From Isoetes taiwanensis (lineage: Eukaryota > Streptophyta > Lycopodiopsida > Isoetales > Isoetaceae): 64,000 nt of DNA. Shown here piece by piece: positions 57,826-64,000 of this stretch; position 1 is the stretch's first letter; every line of letters starts with the position of its first letter. The DNA lies in the NCBI GenBank assembly GCA_021234155.1, contig JAJEKV010000842.1:1-64000 (forward strand). Direction: 5' to 3'. The notes beneath the pieces were generated by a model, which was not told the DNA's origin, searched no databases, and saw only the letters and a program-made list of their open reading frames with translations. The position numbers and the translations under genes were made by a program.

Positions 57826-58609
57826 GAACCGGGGCCTGAGTAAGCAAAAGCTTCAACTGTTGGAAAGCAGCATCCGCTTGGGAATTCCAAGCCCAGGTGG
57901 TTTCATCACTTGTGAGTTTATGAATGGGATCTGCAATGGCTGCTAGTCCAGGAATGAAGGTGGAGTAATAATTGACCTTACCCAAGAAAGAGCGTGTCTC
58001 CTTGATATTGGCTGGTGCTTGAGCTTTGAGCACACAACTGATTTTGGCAGGATCTGTGGTGATACCTGCTTTACTGACAACGTGTCCTAACAGAACACCT
58101 GAGGTGGCACAAAAGGTGCATTTCTCCGGATTGAGACTAATGCCGGACTCATCACATTTCGGAAAGACAAGTTCCAATTTATCCAAATGGTCAGTCATGG
58201 AACTGTAGGCAGAGAAGTCATCTTGAAAAATTTGTAAGAAGGGATTTTCCTTCATAAAATCATGAAAAACTGAGAGCATGATGCGTTGAAACGTGGATGG
58301 AGAGTTTGATAAGCCAAAAGGAACCACCTTGTAGGCAAAAGTGCCCCACGGGGTGGTGAAAGTAGTCTTGAGTTGATCAGATTCTTTGATTGAGATCTGA
58401 TTGTAGCCAGAAAAACCATCCATGAAGGAGTACATCTCATGTCCAGCGACCTCTTCCAGAACCTGGTCGGTGAAGGGAAGTGGAAAATGATCACGCTCCG
58501 TGGCCTGATTGAGTTTTTGGTAGTCCACGCAAACGCGGATCTTACCATTGTGTTTGAGTGCAATGACGATGGGGCTCACCCATTCAGAATGTTTGACCTC
58601 ATAGATCAA
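57659..58609 (-). pseudogene. Reverse transcriptase domain
   Basis: A 316-codon open frame with SEWVSPIVIALKHNGKIRVC, CVDYQKLNQATERDHFPLPF, FSGYNQISI, TTFTTPWGTFAYKVVPFGLS, then the catalytic box at 58217-58228, which reads FQDD instead of the usual YLDD or YVDD. KCTFCATSGVLLGHVVS and FLGKVNYYSTFIPG follow, and the connection domain WAWNSQADAAFQQLKL. Length and order are normal. The Tyr-to-Phe change in the active site box is odd; the two Asp are kept. Confidence 0.95.
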
Positions 58610-58680
58610 ACCGCGGCAAGGAGTTTGTCAATTTCGCCTGGACGCGATCACGGTAATTGGGGTTGAGCCGATCGTCGTTG

Positions 58681-59349
58681 CTATCTTGGTGGTGCATCCG
58701 ACGATTTGGTAGGAATGGTGAGTTCCCCCAAGGCTTTGTTGATTCCCCGAAGATCTCTGTAGCTCCAGGCAAAAATGTGTTTGAACTTTTTGAAAAGCGT
58801 GACGGCCCTGGTACGATAGGGGGTTGGAAGATTGGCAGCAAGGCGGACAGGCTGATTGTTGCCTACGTCCACGATCTCAACTTCAAGAGTCTGAATATGG
58901 GGTATCACTTCTGTGTCCTGGACAATGTGTGCAGGAGGTTGAAGCATAACAGGATGCGTGGCACTCTGCGTGGTGAAAAAGAGAGGTTGCTGAGTTTCAT
59001 CAAGCAGAGGTTGCTTCATGACAGCGTGGACATCGACAGGAGCTGCAAGAGATCCCACATCTGAAAAGTGATCAACACGTTGGATTCGATTGCAAGGAGC
59101 CAGGTAAAGGTCAAGCAAAGCAGCCACAGCCTGATCCTGATCAAGAGTCAGGTCTCCCCAAGGATCAGCATAGTCGGGGTAGGATGACAGAGGCAGACTC
59201 GCAGGTGGAGCCTGAACGTGATAGATATATTGGGCGTCCTCAGAATCGGTGTCGGAGAGAGAGGGTTCCGCATTGTCGACGGAAATGATTTTGCCTGTTT
59301 CCAAGTCCATGGTGGCATTGAGGTGACCGTTTGTGATGACTAACTCCAT
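58681..59349 (-). pseudogene. Pol linker between protease and RT
   Basis: A 222-codon acidic frame ending in RAVTLFKKFKHIFAWSYRDL, the OTA-type approach to RT. It contains no catalytic motif. The frame changes before the RT frame, near 58680-58600. Confidence 0.75.
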
Positions 59350-59542
59350 CCGGGGCCCGATGAATGGATACTCTTGGCCGGCGGAGAAAAGGTCCTGTCG
59401 ACCAACATTTCATAATCACCGGATCTTCTCCAGCCTTCCAAACACCAAATTCCAACGGGGAATCTGAGATCACCAATGTTGATGTGAAGAAGAGCGTGGC
59501 GCCTTTGAGGTCTCGTGGATATGGCCATTGGCCAATTTGATG

Positions 59543-60454
59543 TCATATGGGGCACGATAGAGTTGTTTGATGCCCATTTGTTTTGCGGAGTTTATCCGTG
59601 ATGAGATTGACCGCGCTACCTCCATCAATTTGAACATGATTGACTTGTTGATTGCCCACCGTGGCATGTACCGTGGGAGTAGAGGTAGCAACAGCCCCAA
59701 CCAAAACAGTCGGGAGTGGTAACTGGTCCTTGAGAGCAGGACAGAGTTTCAAAATTGTGGCCAAACTTAAAGGTATTTTGATTTTTGCTAGCTCCTCTTG
59801 GAGTTCGAGGCACATGAGAAAAAGGATCTCTTTGGATCCACAGTCTTTGGTCGCGTGTGGTAATGAAGCAGCAACTTCTTTGAGTAGGTCAACCTCGGCA
59901 GCTATATTTGGATAGGTCTGAGAGCGTGGAGGTTGAGACGTGGAAGGCGCTTCCTGTCTTTGTTGAGCTCGAGTAGTGGCATGAACATTAGCCAACGTGC
60001 GGCCTTCAGCAGCTTGCATGAGGTTCAGAATGCTTTGGCGAACTTTAGGCATGACATTCGGCATGAGTTTCTCCAAATCAGATGCAAAGTGAACCTTTTT
60101 TTCTTCATCATGAGGAATGGTATCGACGGCAAAGGCAGGTTGCGTGCCATGAGAAATAATGGTTAAGGGACGTGACGCCCTGGTTTGGCGTGAAACCAAA
60201 CCAACCCAATTTGATGGCTGAACTAGGGGATTGAGTGCCTGAAAAATTTCTTCCTGTGCTTGTTGATCCATCTGAGGTTGATTTGCAGGAGCTGGTTGAT
60301 AGCGTGATTGCTGAGGTGCACGAGGGGGCTTCCGAAGAACCGGACGCGGGCCTTGTTTGCCATTGGCAATCCAAAGTTGGTGGCCGTGAGGCTGACCGAT
60401 GTGGTCCGATTTGTGCCGTGAAGTTTGACCTGAACTTGTGGAAGTTGAGGACAT
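59543..60454 (-). pseudogene. Gag C-terminal region and protease start
   Basis: A Gln/Pro-rich frame (RKPPRAPQQSRYQPAPANQP) ends in an aspartic protease-like QVNHVQIDGGSAVNLITDKL; the D-G-G at 59618-59626 matches the OTA-type D-x-G-S-x-N motif. The frame is lost soon after, and the rest of the protease (59540-59350) is in other frames. Just upstream (60490-60450) CYHYQEWGHTTGMS looks like a CCHC zinc knuckle in which the second and last Cys are changed to Tyr and Ser. Confidence 0.75.
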
Positions 60455-60744
60455 GCCGGTGGTATGACCCCATTCTTGATAGTGATAACAACGAAGCTTT
60501 TGAAAGGATCAAAAGGAGGGGCGTGTGTTGGGTCCCGTTGTTGCGATCGATAGATTGGTACCGCGCCCGGGCAGTGGTGGCGGAGCGATATTGCGATTGG
60601 TGCCGAGGTGTGGTGTGCACTTGATAAACCATCTTGTGGCGGAAAGGTGTCACTACAACCCCAACATTTGGTCCACGGCTGAAAACAACGGTAAAAACAA
60701 AATACGGATTGTTTTTTTGAAGATTTGAAAAAAACCTACACGTA

Positions 60745-60965
60745 GTATTATGGAGGTGTGGTTTTTCAAGGATATGCTGTAGTTTTTCTTAGGGAGCCGT
60801 GGCTTTTTTCCTTAAGAATGTGTGGTTTCTTAAGGAGGTGTAGTTTCTTTTTTAAGGATGTGTTGTTTTCTCAGGCGGTATGGTTTTTTGAAGGGATGTT
60901 TTTTTTTTTATGGGTGTTTTTTAAGGTAGTGTTTTTTTGAGATGTGGTTTTTTTATGGTTTTCTA
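60745..60965. repeat. Degenerate T/G-rich repeat, period about 25 bp
   Basis: Words like GGTGTGGTTTTTTAAGGA recur about eight times. The plus-strand Phe-rich open frame is a product of composition. Confidence 0.7.
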
Positions 60966-61202
60966 AAAATCCATGTATGACCAAGTTGTCCACATGCCAT
61001 TACTGCCACAAAATGGCGGCATAAAAGAGCTGTATGCATGCTTGACACACTCACTAGCATTTGACTTCATACATGTGTGTGTGAGCGTGTAGAGCGTGAA
61101 ACTTGAAGACATCCATCACTTGGCAACTTGTAGAAGACACATTGATATGAAGAACCAAAGATAGACACCGGTTTGGCACCACAAACATACCACACCCACT
61201 CT

Positions 61203-63105
61203 AACATGCCACGTGGACTCCAGATGCCAAGATGGCTCAAACATGCCATGTGGGCTCCAACATGCCACCTAGGCTCCAACATGCCAAGGTGGCTCAAACA
61301 TGCCACGTGGGCTCCAACATGCCACCTAGACTCCAACATGCCAAGGTGGCGCTCCAACATGCCACCCAGGCTCCAACATGCCAGGGTGGCTCAAACATGT
61401 CACCTAGGCTCCAACATGCCATCTAGGCTCAAACATGCCAAGGTAGCTCAAACATGCTACGCAGGCTCCAATATGCCACCTAGGCTCCAACAAACCAAGG
61501 TGGCTCACAACATGCCACCTAGGCTCCAACATGCCAAGGTGCTCAAATGTGCCAACTAGGCTCCAACATGCCACCTAGGCTCAAACATGCCAAGGTGGTT
61601 CAAACATGTCAAGGTGGCTCAAACATGCCATCTAGGCTCCAACATGCCACCTAGACTCAAACATACCAAAGTAGCTCAAAATGCCCTTGCTGGCTCCAAC
61701 ATGCCACCTAGGCTCCAACATGCCAAGGTGGCTCAAACATGCCATGCGGGGCTCCAACATGCCACTAAGGCTCCATCACGACAAGGGTGGCTCCAACATG
61801 CCACCTAGGCTCTAACATGCCACCTAAGCTCAAACATGCAACGTGGGCTCCAGGCTCCAACATGTCACCCCTAGGAGCTCAAACATGCCAAGGTGGCTCA
61901 AACATGTCACGCGGACTCCAACATGCCACCTAGGCTCCAACATGCCAAGGTGGCTCAAACATGTCGTGGGCTCAACATGCCACCCAGGCTCCAATACACC
62001 AAGGTGGCTCAAACATGCCACACAGGCTCCAACATGCCACCTGAACTCAAACATGTCAAGGTGGCTCAAACATGCCACCTAGGCTCCAACATGCCACCTA
62101 GGCTTAAACATGCCAAGGTGGCTCAAACATGGCATGTGGGCTCCAACATGTCACCTAGGCTCCAACATGCAAAGGTGGCTGGGGACGCATACCACCTAGG
62201 CTCAATATGCCACCTAGGCTCAAACATGTCAAGGTGGATCAAACATGCCACGTGTGCTCCAACATGCCACCTAGGCCACCTAGGCTCCAATATGCTAAGG
62301 TGGCTCAAAGATGCCACGTGGGCTCCAACATGCCACCTTGACTCCAACATGCCACGGTTGGTTCAAACATGCCACCTAGGCTCCAACATGCGGCTAGGCT
62401 CAAACATGCCAAGGTGGCTCAAACATGCCACGTGGGCTCAAACATGCCACTTAGGCTCCAACATGCTATGGTGGCTCAAATATGCCAAGGTGGCTCCAAC
62501 ATGCCACCTAGGCTCCAACATGCCAAGGTGGCTTAAACATGCCACGTGGGCTCCAACATGCCACCTAGGCTCCAACATGACAAGGTGTCTCAAACATGCC
62601 ACCTAGGTTCCAACATGCCAACGTGGCTCAAACATGCCACCTAGGCTCCAACATACAACCGAGGCCCCAACATGCCAAGGTGGATTCAACATGTCACCTA
62701 GGCTCCAACATGCCAAGGTGGCAACAACATGCCACCTAGGCTCCAACATGCCAAGGTGGCTCAAACATGCCATGCGGGCTCCAACATGCCACCTAGGCTC
62801 GAACATGCCAAGGTAGCTCAAACATGCCATCTAGGTTCCAACATCCCACCTATGCCAAGGTGGCTCAAACATGCCATGTGTGCTTCAACATGCCATGAGG
62901 GTCTGGGCATGCCAAGGTGGCTCAAACACCGCCACATAGGCACCAAGGTGGCATGTTGGAGCCCATGTGGCATTGTTGAGCCACCTTGGTATGTTGGACC
63001 CTATGCGGCATGTTTAAGCCACCTTGGCATGTTAAAGCCTAGGTAGCATGTTTGAGCCACCTTGGCATGTTGGAGCCTAGATTGCATGTTTGAGCCTCCT
63101 TGAGA
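61203..63105. repeat. Minisatellite based on 19-bp units, ~1.9 kb
   Basis: About 100 units of the type GGCTCCAACATGCCACCTA, GGCTCCAACATGCCAAGGT and GGCTCAAACATGCCACGTG, often in this order as a ~57-bp higher unit. The three variants end in CCTAGG, CAAGGT and CACGTG, which make short palindromes at unit junctions. The long open frames on both strands come from the period of 57 being a multiple of three. From about 62943 to 63105 the units run in the opposite orientation. Confidence 0.97.
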
Positions 63106-63386
63106 ACCAGGTAAGCTGGGGTAAATGTTACTAAAATCAATGGGTGCCTATAATTGCCAGATAAGTTTATCTTATATTATAATGTTATTGTGTAAGTGTT
63201 GGACCCAGCCCTAATTTTAACGGCCCAGATTCGACCAAACCAATGGTGATGATGATGCCACGTCACAAAGTTTTGAGTTTTTTTAGGGTTCGCGAGGGCG
63301 CCTATGGCGCCTGCTGCATTCCTCCAGTCTCCACATGCACGCCACAGGTGGAACGGCACTGCTAGGTTAGTTTTAGCTGTCCTCAG

Positions 63387-63478
63387 GCACAGGTGGAAAT
63401 CCCGATCTTGGTGAACAAGCTGCAGAGGAGAGTCAAGATTTAATTAAGGAGGCTGTGGCTGATTCAGATCTGGTGTTT
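63387..63478 (+). pseudogene. FtsZ exon fragment (plastid division)
   Basis: After a TCCTCAG acceptor the sequence encodes GTGGNPDLGEQAAEESQDLI then KEAVADSDLVF, the conserved FtsZ GTP-binding N-terminal segment just before the tubulin signature GGGTGSG. FtsZ forms the chloroplast division ring in plants. The signature itself does not follow: the frame continues into unrelated sequence, and no other FtsZ exon is visible up to the window end. The exon may end at a donor CTG|GTGTTT (63472), with the next exon beyond the window or lost. The similarity is clear; whether it is a live gene is unknown. Confidence 0.75.
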
Positions 63479-64000
63479 TCTTCAGGTGTTTGGATGACAC
63501 CATTAGGTATCACAAGCCAGAGCGTTGAATTTCTGCTCCATTTCGGGAGTCTGCATATCGCATGTACTGCATTAAGCACATCTGGGTTTCTGGGTACGTC
63601 AGCAAGCACGACCATCATGAATACAAAAGTTAAATTCTCTTTGGCTCTTCATGGCTTTGCTAGAAGAGTTGGGTTGTTGGCTATGTTTTGTATAAGGAAG
63701 CTAGAGATACGAGTCCCTTAGTTACTTCTGCAATGATCTCCTCCTACAGATACAGTGATCCGGGTGCCCCAATCCTTCAGTAAGTGTGTTCCATCATAAC
63801 CTTTACTTTTCTTCTTTTATTGTAGTGAATAGGCCTTTTATCATGATTTTACAGTGTAGATATGATGGAGGACCTCATTAGAAGGATGTGCTTCATCCTT
63901 GCTACTCCATGAAGAAGTTATGGCAAAGCTTTAGTTGTCGTGCCGAAATTATTTGTTCATGCAGGTTAGGATTTGAAACTGTTTCAAGTTTGTATTTTGG
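63479..64000. other. Downstream of the FtsZ exon; nothing recognised
   Basis: The plus strand stays open to 63721 in one frame without resemblance to FtsZ. A possible exon end CAG|TAAGTGTG lies at about 63779. No other signal is seen. Confidence 0.3.

Larger units (their letters stand above)
56050..60660 (-). mobile_element. Ty3/gypsy (OTA, Tat-like) retrotransposon body, minus strand
   Basis: From high to low coordinates: gag C-terminal part, protease, RT, RNase H, integrase, GPF/Y module. The pre-RT sequence FAWSYRDLRGI (about 58770) is the usual OTA-clade phrase FAWSY-DL-GI. No chromodomain is seen. Frames change at least seven times (gag, between protease and RT, in RNase H, twice in integrase, before GPF/Y). 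Several changes fall in homopolymers, such as the run of nine T at about 56281-56290. No LTR or primer site is found at the 5' (high-coordinate) end: element-like sequence fades near 60660 into a T/G repeat. The body is therefore 5'-truncated. Confidence 0.9.

Noticed and set aside
61173-62830. Long open frames (up to 237 codons) on both strands in the minisatellite
   Set aside because: The 19-bp unit in sets of three gives a 57-bp period divisible by three, so frames stay open by arithmetic.

Overview
The window looks like nuclear DNA of a land plant with a large, repeat-rich genome. It has GT-AG introns inside gene fragments, a fragment of the plant-specific kinesin KCBP, a plastid-type FtsZ exon, a class I-like small heat-shock protein, and a Ty3/gypsy element of OTA (Athila/Tat) type with a tRNA-Asp-like primer site. 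I cannot name the species. A seed-free plant (fern, lycophyte or moss) is a guess from gene structure and repeat style. I found no rRNA operon, no intact tRNA gene, no CRISPR array, and almost no undamaged host gene: most of the DNA is mobile elements, tandem repeats and broken copies of genes.

Layout. 0-2.1 kb and 17.4-20.6 kb hold two direct copies of one intron-containing broken gene. Its reading frames suggest a ParB-like domain followed by a permuted (beta-class) N6-adenine/N4-cytosine DNA methyltransferase. Arrays of the 16-bp palindrome GGTATAAATTTATACC sit in its introns and elsewhere. 3.0-3.5 kb is a LINE reverse transcriptase fragment. 5.1-7.4 kb is a patchwork of short repeats with a tRNA-like SINE head and a run of seven contiguous heat-shock-element half-sites. 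10.4-10.9 kb is a KCBP (MyTH4-FERM kinesin) fragment. About 13.6-14.3 kb repeats pieces of 5.7-7.2 kb around a (TA)~51 tract.

22.2-33.9 kb is a tandem array of nine copies of a ~1.35 kb unit, one carrying a TA-flanked 321-bp MITE and one with a scrambled mosaic section. 34.1-35.4 kb is a small HSP gene with an upstream heat-shock element, one intron, a frameshift and a stop. 36.2-36.8 kb is a long foldback element. 36.8-38.3 kb is a decayed minus-strand kinase-like/coiled-coil coding region. 41.5-43.4 kb is a cluster of hairpin modules of 120-280 bp. 43.7-44.4 kb is a minus-strand coiled-coil plus RING-like coding pair. 46.5-51.8 kb is a short repeat split by a 4.8 kb insertion that contains a 2.09 kb direct duplication; its unsplit form is at 20.8-21.2 kb. 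52.2-54.1 kb has exon-like pieces of an unrecognised gene.

54.5-60.7 kb is an LTR with primer-binding site and gag start on the plus strand, joined to the body of an OTA-type gypsy element on the minus strand (gag, protease, RT, RNase H, integrase, GPF/Y module). An antisense ORF with its own TATA box lies after the integrase, as in Tat-lineage elements. 61.2-63.1 kb is a 19-bp-based minisatellite whose last 160 bp are inverted. 63.39-63.48 kb is an FtsZ exon fragment.

Reading frames break often by single bases, many at homopolymers or CCTGG/CCAGG-like sites, and the repeat copies differ at the same kinds of sites. Some apparent pseudogene damage may therefore be consensus error in the assembly rather than biology.
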